A DNA stretch of 64,000 nucleotides from JACVRX01 sp963831385 (GTDB lineage Bacteria > Actinomycetota > Actinomycetes > Jiangellales > Jiangellaceae): the NCBI GenBank assembly GCA_963831385.1, contig CAWHPW010000019.1, positions 1 to 64,000 of the forward strand, written 5' to 3'. Within the stretch, counting starts at the first letter, position 1. Every line of letters begins with the position of its first letter. Of this stretch, positions 35,646 through 43,736 are shown piece after piece. The notes below the pieces were generated by a model. It saw only the letters and a program-made list of their open reading frames with translations, was not told where the DNA came from and did no database searches. The position numbers were made by a program, and so were the translations under genes.

Positions 35646-37199
35646 TCAGAGCCGGCCGCGCTCCAGCAGATCGCTCATCCTGGCCATCCATTGCTGTGCG
35701 AAGGCAGCGGCATCGCCGTTGACCGCAGCCGGTGCCTGCCGGGTCGCTGCTGCGGCACCTGGCGATGCCGGCTTCTCGCCCGTGAACAACCAGACGTCGA
35801 ACAAGTCGTCGAGCTGCTGACCCGAGATCCGTTCGGCCAGGGCAATGAACTCCGGCGTCGTGCCATGTTCGTCGCGCTGCGCGGCCCACTTGCGGACGAT
35901 GCGCCAGAAGGCGTCGTCACCGACCTCGTTGCGCAGTGCCTGAACTGTCATGGCCCCCCGGAAGTACACGGCGTTGTCGAACAGGAACTCCACCGTCGGG
36001 TCGCCGATCACCACGTCCCAGAACGGGTCGTCAGCCGGGATGTCCTCGTAAGTGGCCAGGAAGATCTCCTGCGTCGTCGCCTCTCCCTCGTACTCGGCCC
36101 ACATCCACTCGGCATAGGTCGCAAAGCCCTCGTTGAGCCAGATGTCCTGCCAGCGGGCCAGCGCGATGTCGTCGCCGAACCACTGGTGGGCGAGCTCGTG
36201 CACGACGACCCAATCGGCGTTGACCGGATTCCCATCGCCGTCGAGCCAGAAATACTTCGAGTAGACGGGCCGGGTCTGCGTCTCGAGGGCGAAGAACAGG
36301 TCGTCCTGGTTGTCCACGATCGCCCCGACCGTGGAGTACGGGTAGGGCCCGAAAGCCTCGCTCAGCACGTCGAGAATCTCGCCCTGGCGGGCCAGGGAAG
36401 ACTCGATGACCGCTCGCAACCCACCCGTGATGGCGGAGTCGATCGCGTCGTAGACGGGAAGCTTGTCGTCGGTGCGCCACTCGCGGACGTCCCAATAGCC
36501 AATGTCGATCGTTGCCAGGTACGACGCCATCGGCTCGCGGGCGTCCCACTCATAGGTGGTCCAGCCGCTGGAGCTGTACAGGTCGGTGAGGAAGCCGTTG
36601 GCGACGACCTCGTATCCCTGTGGCACGGTGACGTCGAAGGAGTACAGCGCCTTGTCCAACGGGTGGTCGTTGACCGGGAACCAGCCGGCGGCCACTTCGG
36701 GCTGTCCGGCGACGGTGGCACCATCCGGCGTCGCCATGAAGCCGGTCCGGAGCTCGAAGTCGGGAGGGATCAGGATCACGAACTCGTGCGGAACTCCGTC
36801 GTACTTGACCTCGACATCGAACCGGTCGCCGCGTTTGATCGGGTGCCGAGGAGTGACCGTGAGTTCATGATCGGTTCGGCTCCACAGCGCCCGAGCGTCG
36901 TTGACTTCGATCGATCGGACGGTCATCCCCACCAGGTCGAGATTGAAGCTGCACAGCGACTGAGTCGCCGTCGCCTGGATCTCGGCGAGGCCGTCGAGCA
37001 CGTCAGTCGCAGGATCGTAGGTGACGTCGAGGTGGTATCTGCGGACGTCGTACCCGCCGTTTCCGTACGTGGGGTAATACTCGTCGCCGATGCCCGCCGC
37101 CCCTGCCATGCACCGCGCAGCGGAGGGCGCCGCGGCGCTGGCACCGGCTTGCGCCATCGCCGGCACGCCGAGCGCCAGTGTGAGGGAGGCCGTTGCCAC
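35646..37199 (-). CDS. Secreted M1-family metallopeptidase
   Basis: It has 517 residues. Zinc site HELAHQWFGDDIALARWQDI with NEGFATYAEWMW (HExxH and the downstream Glu), and an N-terminal beta domain as in aminopeptidase N. The C-terminal ERAP-like domain is absent, so it is a short M1. The open frame starts at GTG 37199 inside a hydrophobic signal core. One frame over, ATG 37242 with GGAGA upstream encodes MTVSRSRNRRTM. Joining the two across one base gives a normal signal peptide ending AMAQAGASA, so a frameshift near 37205-37220 is likely. It degrades peptides outside the cell. Confidence 0.85.
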   Translation of the reverse strand: MATASLTLALGVPAMAQAGASAAAPSAARCMAGAAGIGDEYYPTYGNGGYDVRRYHLDVTYDPATDVLDGLAEIQATATQSLCSFNLDLVGMTVRSIEVNDARALWSRTDHELTVTPRHPIKRGDRFDVEVKYDGVPHEFVILIPPDFELRTGFMATPDGATVAGQPEVAAGWFPVNDHPLDKALYSFDVTVPQGYEVVANGFLTDLYSSSGWTTYEWDAREPMASYLATIDIGYWDVREWRTDDKLPVYDAIDSAITGGLRAVIESSLARQGEILDVLSEAFGPYPYSTVGAIVDNQDDLFFALETQTRPVYSKYFWLDGDGNPVNADWVVVHELAHQWFGDDIALARWQDIWLNEGFATYAEWMWAEYEGEATTQEIFLATYEDIPADDPFWDVVIGDPTVEFLFDNAVYFRGAMTVQALRNEVGDDAFWRIVRKWAAQRDEHGTTPEFIALAERISGQQLDDLFDVWLFTGEKPASPGAAAATRQAPAAVNGDAAAFAQQWMARMSDLLERGRL

Positions 37200-37325
37200 C
37201 AGTCGCCATGGTTCGCCGGTTCCGGGACCTGGATACGGTCATAGCCGTTCTCCGCTCGCCTGGGCAGGTCGTCTTCCAGAACCTACTACCGGACCGCGCG
37301 ATGGAGCACAACGAATTGGCGACAC

Positions 37326-38537
37326 TCAGAGGTTGCCGCGCAGCTCCTGCTCGCGCTCGATCGCCTCGAACAACGCCTTGAAGTTGCCCTTGCCGAAGCC
37401 GAGCGAGCCGTGCCGCTCGATCAGCTCGAAGAACACGGTCGGCCGATCGCCGACCGGCTTGGTGAAGATCTGCAGCAGGTACCCGTCCTCGTCCCGGTCC
37501 ACCAGGATGCCGCGCTTCTTCAGCTCCTCTACCGGCACTCGCACCTTCCCGATCCGGGCGCGTAGCTCGGGGTCGTCGTAGTACGAGGCCGGGGTATCGA
37601 GAAACTCCACACCCTCGGCTCGCATGACGTCGACCGTGCGAAGAATGTCACCTGTGGCTAGCGCGATGTGCTGGCAGCCGGCGGAACCGTAGAACTCGAG
37701 GTACTCGTCGATCTGGGATTTCCGCTTCGCGATCGCGGGCTCGTTGAGGGGGAACTTGACTCGGTGGTTGCCGTTGGCGACCACCTTGGACATGAGGGCG
37801 GAGTAGTCGGTCGCGATGTCGTCCCCGACGAACTCGGCCATGTTCACGAAGTTCATGACCCGGTTGTAAAAGGACACCCACTCGTCCATTCGACCGAGTT
37901 CGACGTTACCGACGCAGTGGTCGACGGCCTGGAACAGCCGCTTCGGCGCGCCATCCCGCTTGCGGTAGCTCGACGTCCGCGCGACGAATCCGGGCAGGTA
38001 TGGGCCGTGGTAGCGCGAACGGTCGACTAGCGTGTGCCGTGTCTCGCCGTACGCGGCGATCGCCGCGATCCGCACGGTGCCGTTGAGGTCGGATTCGTCG
38101 TGCGGCTCGACGATGATCTTCGCACCCTGACGGCGAGCGTGCGCTATGCAACGGTCGACGTCGGGCACCTCCAGCGCGAGATCGACGACCCCGTCGCCAT
38201 GCCGCCGATGGTGGTCGAGCAAGGCGCTGTCCGGCGCGACGCCGCCGGTGATGACGAAACGGGCCGAGCCGCTCCTCAGCACGAACGCCTTGTGGTCCCG
38301 GTTCCCGGTTTCGGGTCCGGAGTAGGCGACGAGCTCCATGCCGAATGCCGACTGATAGAAGTGCGCCGTCTGGGTAGCGTTGCCCACCACGAACACCACT
38401 GCATCCATGGCGGTCACGGGGAATGGATCGCGGCTCTGGTCGTACTCAACCAATCCGACGAGTTGCTTGAGCTGCTCGAGGTCGAGGTCCGCCGCGCGCT
38501 CGTCCGGCGTCAGGGTCGTGTCACTGCGAGCTTGCAT
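37326..38537 (-). CDS. hpd: 4-Hydroxyphenylpyruvate dioxygenase
   Basis: ATG 38537 gives 403 residues. Two VOC-type domains are present. Fe(II) ligands are visible as VDHCVGNVELGRMDEWV (His), GCQHIALAT (His) and TVFFELIER (Glu). The N-terminal domain has FYQSAFGMELVAYSGPETG. It converts 4-hydroxyphenylpyruvate to homogentisate, the substrate of HmgA. The divergent Lrp-family gene, with a palindrome between, is the likely regulator. Confidence 0.95.
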   Translation of the reverse strand: MQARSDTTLTPDERAADLDLEQLKQLVGLVEYDQSRDPFPVTAMDAVVFVVGNATQTAHFYQSAFGMELVAYSGPETGNRDHKAFVLRSGSARFVITGGVAPDSALLDHHRRHGDGVVDLALEVPDVDRCIAHARRQGAKIIVEPHDESDLNGTVRIAAIAAYGETRHTLVDRSRYHGPYLPGFVARTSSYRKRDGAPKRLFQAVDHCVGNVELGRMDEWVSFYNRVMNFVNMAEFVGDDIATDYSALMSKVVANGNHRVKFPLNEPAIAKRKSQIDEYLEFYGSAGCQHIALATGDILRTVDVMRAEGVEFLDTPASYYDDPELRARIGKVRVPVEELKKRGILVDRDEDGYLLQIFTKPVGDRPTVFFELIERHGSLGFGKGNFKALFEAIEREQELRGNL

Positions 38538-38676
38538 GGTCACCGCTGGCCTCCCGAGCTGCAGCATCGGCTCTCCGCACTCTGTGGATGACTGTGCATC
38601 CCCCGAGGCAACTGAGCAAGGCGGCCCAGCATCGTTGGTCACGGTGTACGTTCTGAGCACTAGAATCGCTGAATTG

Positions 38677-38693
38677 CTGGTCATCTTGACCAG
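38677..38693. promoter_or_regulatory. Palindromic operator between hpd and the divergent Lrp regulator
   Basis: CTGGTCATCTTGACCAG is a perfect 7+3+7 inverted repeat, 26 bp before the Lrp-family start codon and 140 bp from hpd. Size and symmetry fit an Lrp/AsnC dimer site. Autoregulation and control of hpd is the natural reading, but it is inference. Confidence 0.45.
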
Positions 38694-38718
38694 TCTGACT
38701 CGGGCGAGGAGTTCGCGC

Positions 38719-39225
38719 ATGGTGGACGAGCTCGACGCGCGAATCCTTCAGCTGCTGACCGACGAGCCGCGCGTCGGCATCCTCGAGGCGTCGCGGCGCC
38801 TGGGCGTCGCGCGCGGCACCGTGCAGGCCCGGCTGGACAAGCTGATCTCCTCCGGCGTGATCCGCACGCTCGCACCGAGCCTCGACCCCGCCGCACTCGG
38901 CTACCGAGTGACGGCCTTCGCGACTCTGGAGATTCGCCAGGGTGGTCGGGGCTCGGTCGCCGACCACCTGGCCCGGATCCCCGAGGTGCTCGAAGTGCAC
39001 ACGATCACCGGTCCCGGCGACTTGTTGTGCCGGATCGTCGCGCGCGACAACGATGACCTCCAGCGCGTCATCGACGACCTGGTCAGCGACGCCGACATCG
39101 TCCGGACCTCGACGCTGATTGCCCTGTCCACCGTGGTCGTCCCCCGCGTGCTGCCGCTGGTCATGGCCACCGCCGGCAGGTCAGCCGCCTACCCTCCTGA
39201 TGACGACCGGCGGCGGGCCGGTTGA
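38719..39225 (+). CDS. Lrp/AsnC-family regulator, probable regulator of hpd
   Basis: ATG 38719, with GAGGAG 8 nt before, gives 168 residues. The HTH is LDARILQLLTDEPRVGILEA followed by SRRLGVARGTVQARLDKL. The ligand domain has EVLEVHTITGPGDLLCRIVA and RTSTLIALSTVV. It is transcribed away from hpd over a 181-bp gap containing a palindrome. By analogy with other actinobacterial clusters it should respond to an aromatic amino or keto acid. Confidence 0.85.
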   Translation: MVDELDARILQLLTDEPRVGILEASRRLGVARGTVQARLDKLISSGVIRTLAPSLDPAALGYRVTAFATLEIRQGGRGSVADHLARIPEVLEVHTITGPGDLLCRIVARDNDDLQRVIDDLVSDADIVRTSTLIALSTVVVPRVLPLVMATAGRSAAYPPDDDRRRAG

Positions 39226-39235
39226 ATGGGCTCCG

Positions 39236-39706
39236 ATGTCCACTCACGCATCGCCTGGGATCGCTAGCGCCGTTCTGGTTGCTGCCCTGGTGTTGGGCTT
39301 CGGTGGGGGTGCGATCGCCGGCAGCCTCGGCAGCGGGACCGAAGCGTCAGCGGCCTCGCAGTCCGCTACGGCAGCCAGCGTGAGCCCAACGCCGACGACA
39401 CCGGCCAACTCGGTCAGCCTGTCGGCAACACAGACGAACGTCAGCGCAAACCAGCAGATCGACATGACCGGCCGGCTCGAGCCCGCGGAGGCCGGTGTCG
39501 AATTCACGGTCGAGCGCAGTCTGGACGGCGGGGAATGGAGCGCGTTTCCCGATGCCAGCGACCCGGTGACGGTCACGACCCGCGACGACGGCTCGTTCAG
39601 CACCTATGTCGTGACCGGCCGCGCCGGTCAGAACCAGTTCCGGGTAGTTGGTCAGGTCGGCGGCGAGCGCCTCGAGTCAGCGCCGGTGACGGTCACCATC
39701 AGCTGA
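39236..39706 (+). CDS. Secreted Ig-like beta-sandwich protein
   Basis: ATG 39236 gives 156 residues: a signal peptide (residues 1-30, hydrophobic SAVLVAALVLGFGGGAIAGS), a Ser/Thr/Ala-rich linker, and an Ig-like domain with SVSLSATQTNVSANQQIDMT, VERSLDGGEWSAF and NQFRVVGQVGGERLESAPVT. The domain resembles bacterial adhesin/filamin-like modules. It is 10 bp after the Lrp gene but probably unrelated in role. No anchoring motif. Confidence 0.6.
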   Translation: MSTHASPGIASAVLVAALVLGFGGGAIAGSLGSGTEASAASQSATAASVSPTPTTPANSVSLSATQTNVSANQQIDMTGRLEPAEAGVEFTVERSLDGGEWSAFPDASDPVTVTTRDDGSFSTYVVTGRAGQNQFRVVGQVGGERLESAPVTVTIS

Positions 39707-39709
39707 GTT

Positions 39710-40342
39710 CTAGCGAAGTCGTCGTGAGACCTCATCTGCTGCCCGGACGACCCGTGGTCCCACTGCTGCCGGGTCGAGTCCGGTCAGAGCGACCACCCCG
39801 ACGCTCGCCTCGACACTCGGCACGCCCGTCACCGCCGCGGCAACGCCGGACGCACCGGGCTGGAGCTCGCCCTCACTGGACACGTAGGAGAGGTCACCGA
39901 CGCGGCCGGCCAGGATCGCGCGGCCCGCGGCGCCCCGGCGCAGGTCGTGCCTGGATCCAACTCGATACGCGACGTGGAACGATGTCCAGCTCGGCTCGAC
40001 AACGGCAACCGCCAGCGCCTCGCCACCGTCGACCACGCTGAGATGAGCGGTCGCGCCGACGTCCTCCGCAAGCGCCCGCAGAGCCGGTAGCGCTGCCTGT
40101 CGGAGCAGTGGATGAACCGTTGCGGCCAGGCCGAGGACCGCGAAACCCAGCGACAGCCGACCGTCGTCGGAACGCCGGACCAACCCGTGCAGTTCAAGGG
40201 TCGCAGCCAACCGGTAGACGACCGTGCGATTCACCCCGAGGATCGCCGCCGCCTCGGTGACGCTCAGTGGTGCCGAAGCTTCGGCCAGCAACGTCACCAG
40301 CCGTAGCCCGCGGTCGAGCGTCTGGGAGATCTCGGCCGCCAC
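39710..40342 (-). CDS. IclR-family transcriptional regulator (short)
   Basis: It has 210 residues; IclR proteins usually have about 250. The N-terminal winged HTH is LDRGLRLVTLLAEASAPLSV with EAAAILGVNRTVVYRLAATL. The effector domain is reduced but retains LPALRALAEDVGATAHLSVV and an AGRAILAGR segment. Target and ligand are unknown; catabolic genes are nearby but none is directly divergent. Confidence 0.8.
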   Translation of the reverse strand: MAAEISQTLDRGLRLVTLLAEASAPLSVTEAAAILGVNRTVVYRLAATLELHGLVRRSDDGRLSLGFAVLGLAATVHPLLRQAALPALRALAEDVGATAHLSVVDGGEALAVAVVEPSWTSFHVAYRVGSRHDLRRGAAGRAILAGRVGDLSYVSSEGELQPGASGVAAAVTGVPSVEASVGVVALTGLDPAAVGPRVVRAADEVSRRLR

Positions 40343-40375
40343 AGGCCGAGCGTAGCCGCGCCAAGGAGCGCGGGA

Positions 40376-40747
40376 TCACCGGCGCTGCTCGGCCACCTGG
40401 CTCTCGTAGCTTGCCCGCACCTCGTCCATGTCCAATGCGCGAACCTGGCTGGCGAGGTCGTCGAGAACCGCCGCAGGCATAGCGCCAGGCTGGCCGAATA
40501 CGGGGATTCCGTCGCGGTAGATGACCAGCGTCGGGATCGAGGTCACGCCGTACCGAGCGGAGAGCTCCCGCTGATCCTCGGTGTCCACCTTCGCGAAGGT
40601 GATGTCGGTGTGCTGCAGCGATGCCTGCTCGAAGACCGGCGCGAAACGCCTGCACGGACCGCACCATTCGGCCCAGAAGTCGATGAAGACGATGCCGTCG
40701 TCGACGACATCGTCGTGATTGGCGCTCGTCAGGGTCAAGGTGGCCAC
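40376..40747 (-). CDS. Thioredoxin family protein
   Basis: GTG 40747, with GAGGAGAG upstream, gives 123 residues. FIDFWAEWCGPCRRFAPVFE carries the classic WCGPC active site, and VTSIPTLVIYRDG the cis-Pro. The C-terminus extends by about 20 charged residues beyond typical TrxA. It is a cytoplasmic disulfide reductase. It lies alone; no thioredoxin reductase is adjacent. Confidence 0.9.
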   Translation of the reverse strand: MATLTLTSANHDDVVDDGIVFIDFWAEWCGPCRRFAPVFEQASLQHTDITFAKVDTEDQRELSARYGVTSIPTLVIYRDGIPVFGQPGAMPAAVLDDLASQVRALDMDEVRASYESQVAEQRR

Positions 40748-40817
40748 GTGGCTGTTCTCTCCTCGGTGGCAGTGCATGGGGGGAACGGGGGCGGAGCCTC
40801 CGTGGATATGTCAACGC

Positions 40818-42194
40818 TCACGAACCAGCAGAGATTCCCGACGGTCGCACGCGTCCGGCGGCCCACGCTCCCACCAACGCCAGCGCCGCCATGACGATGA
40901 GGATCTCCGCGAAAACCGTCGGGCTGGTCGGCCCAGCGTGATCGTGGGACATGCCGAAGATGACGCCGGCGAGTCCAATGAAGACCACCGAGAACAGCGC
41001 GTCGGACAGTTGCAGCGACGCGGAGTTCGCTCCTTGGTCTGCGACAGGAGACAACTCGAACAGCAGGACGCCGATGCTCGCCGTCGCCAGTCCCATCCCG
41101 GTGGCACCGACGACCCACGACAGCCCGGCGAAGGCGACCGGAATGCTCGGGAGCAGCACGAAGCCGAGCCCGGCGATTCCCGCTGCGACCAGGGCCGCGC
41201 CTCGACGAACCAGTTCATGCCGTTGCACCCGAAGGCTCGGCCGTCCCTGGTACCACGAGCCGCCGGCCCATCCCAATGCACCACCGGCCAGGGACAAGCC
41301 AGCTACTGTCGTGGACAGCCCGCGCTGCTGCACAAGCATCAGCGGGAGGAACGCCTCGGCGCCGAAGAAGGCACCAGCGAGCACACCCCGCATAGCCACC
41401 ACGGCTGGCAGGCCGCGGCGAAAGACCAAGGTTCCCGCCGGCAGCAGCTTGGGCACGCTGGGCACCAACATCATCATCGCCACCAGAGCGGGCCCCAACG
41501 CCACCGCGTCGACCCGGATACCGGCGACCTGCAGCAAGCCCATCCCGACCGCCGCCGCCAGCGCGAGCCGCATACGTCCGTGCCGCACCGTCGGACCTGC
41601 AGGAGGCGGTCCGTCGTACAAGATCACCGACGGGAGCGCGATGAGGACAGGTACCAACGCCAGCGGTGCAATCCCCAGGAACACCAGCCGCCAGCTGAGC
41701 TCGTCGGCGAGGAACCCGGCGATCAGCGGCCCGACGATCGACGGCACCACCCACGCAGCGGACAGGGCGGCGAACATGCGTGGCCGGAGTTGATCGTCGT
41801 ACGCCCGACCGACCAGCACGTAGACGGCGACGATGACGATCCCGCCGCCCAATCCTTGAACGGCACGACCCAGCACGAAGGGCACCATCGACTGGGCGGT
41901 GCCCGCCAGCAGAAGTCCCGCTGTGAACGAGGCCGTACCGGCGACGAGCGGGAGTCGGGGTCCGCGGCGGTCGCAGATCTCGCCGGCGAGCACCAGCCCG
42001 AACAGGCTGGTCGTGAAGTACGCGGAAAAGGCGAGTGCGTAGAAGCGCATGCCGTCCAGGTCCGGCACGGCCTTGGGCATGGCCGTTGCGACGGCCATCG
42101 CTTCGAACGCGATGAACACGATGGTGGCGACGATGCCGACGGTCAGCCGCCGATGGGTGCGGCCGAGGATGCCTGGCACCCTCTCCGTCGTCAT
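40818..42194 (-). CDS. MFS transporter (drug/metabolite exporter type)
   Basis: ATG 42194 was chosen over 42200 because GGAGGA is then 7 nt upstream. It has 458 residues and 12-14 hydrophobic segments. AGEICDRRGPRLPLVAG is the loop 2-3 signature, and VLGRAVQGLGGGIVIVAVYV is the motif found in DHA-type multidrug exporters. Substrate unknown. It is divergent from the DUF3039 gene over 37 bp. Confidence 0.85.
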   Translation of the reverse strand: MTTERVPGILGRTHRRLTVGIVATIVFIAFEAMAVATAMPKAVPDLDGMRFYALAFSAYFTTSLFGLVLAGEICDRRGPRLPLVAGTASFTAGLLLAGTAQSMVPFVLGRAVQGLGGGIVIVAVYVLVGRAYDDQLRPRMFAALSAAWVVPSIVGPLIAGFLADELSWRLVFLGIAPLALVPVLIALPSVILYDGPPPAGPTVRHGRMRLALAAAVGMGLLQVAGIRVDAVALGPALVAMMMLVPSVPKLLPAGTLVFRRGLPAVVAMRGVLAGAFFGAEAFLPLMLVQQRGLSTTVAGLSLAGGALGWAGGSWYQGRPSLRVQRHELVRRGAALVAAGIAGLGFVLLPSIPVAFAGLSWVVGATGMGLATASIGVLLFELSPVADQGANSASLQLSDALFSVVFIGLAGVIFGMSHDHAGPTSPTVFAEILIVMAALALVGAWAAGRVRPSGISAGS

Positions 42195-42231
42195 CCACAT
42201 ATCCTCCCTGAGCGTCCGTACACTCGTTGCC

Positions 42232-42495
42232 GTGACGACGAAGCTCAGCCCCGGCTCTCAGACCGTCGAGGACACCCGGACCCGGCCCAGCACCGACGAC
42301 GGCGACCACGAGCGGTTTTCCCACTACGTGCCGAAGAACAAGCTCACCGACGCGATGGTCAACGGCACGCCGGTCATCGCGCTGTGCGGAAAGGTGTGGG
42401 TGCCCAGCCGGGATCCACAGCGATACCCGGTCTGCCCGGAATGCAAGAAGATCTGGGAGAGCCTGAAGGGTGGCGACAAGGAGGGCGGGGAGTAA
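42232..42495 (+). CDS. DUF3039 domain-containing protein
   Basis: GTG 42232 gives 87 residues. RFSHYVPKNKLTDAMVNGTP, VIALCGKVWVPSRDPQRYPV and CPECKKIWESL define DUF3039, an actinobacterial family with a CPxC zinc-ribbon-like end and a further Cys in ALCGK. Function unknown. It is usually encoded near a helicase or housekeeping genes; here it lies between MFS and the shikimate-kinase-like gene. Confidence 0.9.
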   Translation: MTTKLSPGSQTVEDTRTRPSTDDGDHERFSHYVPKNKLTDAMVNGTPVIALCGKVWVPSRDPQRYPVCPECKKIWESLKGGDKEGGE

Positions 42496-42506
42496 CCGCT
42501 GGTTGT

Positions 42507-43046
42507 CTAGCGTCCCCGAACTGCTTCCAGGTCAAGCAGCTCGATGATGTCGGCCGCGATCTGGTGTGGCCGTCGGTCGTCGACGTCAATGACGACGTCG
42601 GCCAGCTCTGAGTACAGCGAGCCGCGCTGCCGGAGCGTACGGTCCACAAAGCCGGCCGGGTCAGCAGCGAGCCACGGTCGCCCCTCCCCGGTTCCCACCC
42701 GCGCCACCAAGGTCTCCTGCCTCGCTTGGAGGTAGACGCACCAACCGGCGGCGCGCAGCGTCGGCCACAGCTGTTTCTCCTCGACAACACTGGCTGCCAG
42801 ACCAGCGACCACAGGAGGCGGCTCACCAGCGGCGAGCGCGGCCTGTTCGACCTCGAGCTCGTGCAGCCGATCGCTGCCGAACGACGCGGCCACAGCGTCG
42901 ACAGAGGCGCCAGCGGTGACCTGCAACTGCTCATCGTTGTCGCGGTACCGCCAGCCCAGTCGATGAGCCAGCGCCTGACCCACGGCCGTCTTCCCGCTTC
43001 CCATCATTCCGAGCAGGAACACCCGCGACGGCCGGGACGAGGCCAA
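42507..43046 (-). CDS. Shikimate kinase-like P-loop kinase
   Basis: It has 179 residues. VFLLGMMGSGKTAVGQALAH is the Walker A, RYRDNDEQL the position of the shikimate-binding Asp, and the lid region has LVARVGTGEGRPWL. The usual GGG after strand 3 is replaced by VVAGLAASV, and the FR of the substrate site is not clear, so the substrate may not be shikimate. There are no aro genes beside it. I treat it as a shikimate-kinase-family paralogue. Confidence 0.7.
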   Translation of the reverse strand: MASSRPSRVFLLGMMGSGKTAVGQALAHRLGWRYRDNDEQLQVTAGASVDAVAASFGSDRLHELEVEQAALAAGEPPPVVAGLAASVVEEKQLWPTLRAAGWCVYLQARQETLVARVGTGEGRPWLAADPAGFVDRTLRQRGSLYSELADVVIDVDDRRPHQIAADIIELLDLEAVRGR

Positions 43047-43058
43047 CGTCGTAGCCCG

Positions 43059-43619
43059 TTAGTTCAGCGACGGATCGGTCGGGAACGTGGCCATCAGGGC
43101 CAACGGGCCGTCCTGTCGTCGCAGTACGGCTTTCCAGAGTTCGTCGGCGTCGCCGCTGAACGCATCGTCGGTTTGTGACTCGACGACGTACCACGAGCCT
43201 TCGACGATCTCGTTCTCCAACTGTTCGGGGGACCAACCGGCGTACCCGGCGAAAACGCGCATGGCGACCACCCCGGGCTGGACGACCTCGGGCGGGGTGT
43301 CGAGGTCCACAACGCCAAGCCGGCCGCTGACCCGTCGCACTCCCAGTGGCTCGGCGCCGTCGATCATGGCGACCAGGCCCAATGCACTGTCCAGACTCAC
43401 CGGCCCACCCTGGAACACCACCTCGGGTGTGCTGACGACTGGCTGCCAGTTCGGCAGGATGTCCGTGACCGGCACCGTGGTCGGCCGGTTGACGACGACA
43501 CCGAGGGCGCCGTCATCGTCGTGCGAGAGCACCAGCACGACTGCCCGTTCGAAGTTCGGGTCCCGCAGTAGCGGCGTGGCGACCAGCAAGCGGCCAGTGA
43601 GGGAATCGCTGGAGCTCAT
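43059..43619 (-). CDS. YqgE/AlgH family protein
   Basis: ATG 43619, behind AGGGG, gives 186 residues. LTGRLLVATPLLRDPNFERA, VLVLSHDDDGALGVVVNRPT, VVFQGGPVSLDSALGLVAM and VFAGYAGWSPEQLENEI are the family blocks. The function is unknown despite wide conservation; the fold is known to be a compact alpha/beta domain. It lies 12 bp upstream of the kinase-like gene on the same strand. Confidence 0.9.
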   Translation of the reverse strand: MSSSDSLTGRLLVATPLLRDPNFERAVVLVLSHDDDGALGVVVNRPTTVPVTDILPNWQPVVSTPEVVFQGGPVSLDSALGLVAMIDGAEPLGVRRVSGRLGVVDLDTPPEVVQPGVVAMRVFAGYAGWSPEQLENEIVEGSWYVVESQTDDAFSGDADELWKAVLRRQDGPLALMATFPTDPSLN

Positions 43620-43736
43620 CGCCGACCCCTTTCCTGTCCATGCCTGCCCTCGGGTGCCTGCCTCGGGCTCCATGCTGCCTGGTGTGACGCCGTCCGCGGC
43701 AGAGCCGTGAGCAAACCGTGTCCTGTCGGGAAGAGG

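Noticed and set aside
35634..37244. A 536-codon plus-strand open frame over the M1 peptidase
   Set aside because: Antisense frame; the minus strand carries the HExxH peptidase.
40719..42611. A 630-codon plus-strand open frame over the MFS gene
   Set aside because: Gln/Arg/His-rich translation typical of an antisense frame in high-GC DNA; the MFS transporter on the minus strand explains the region.
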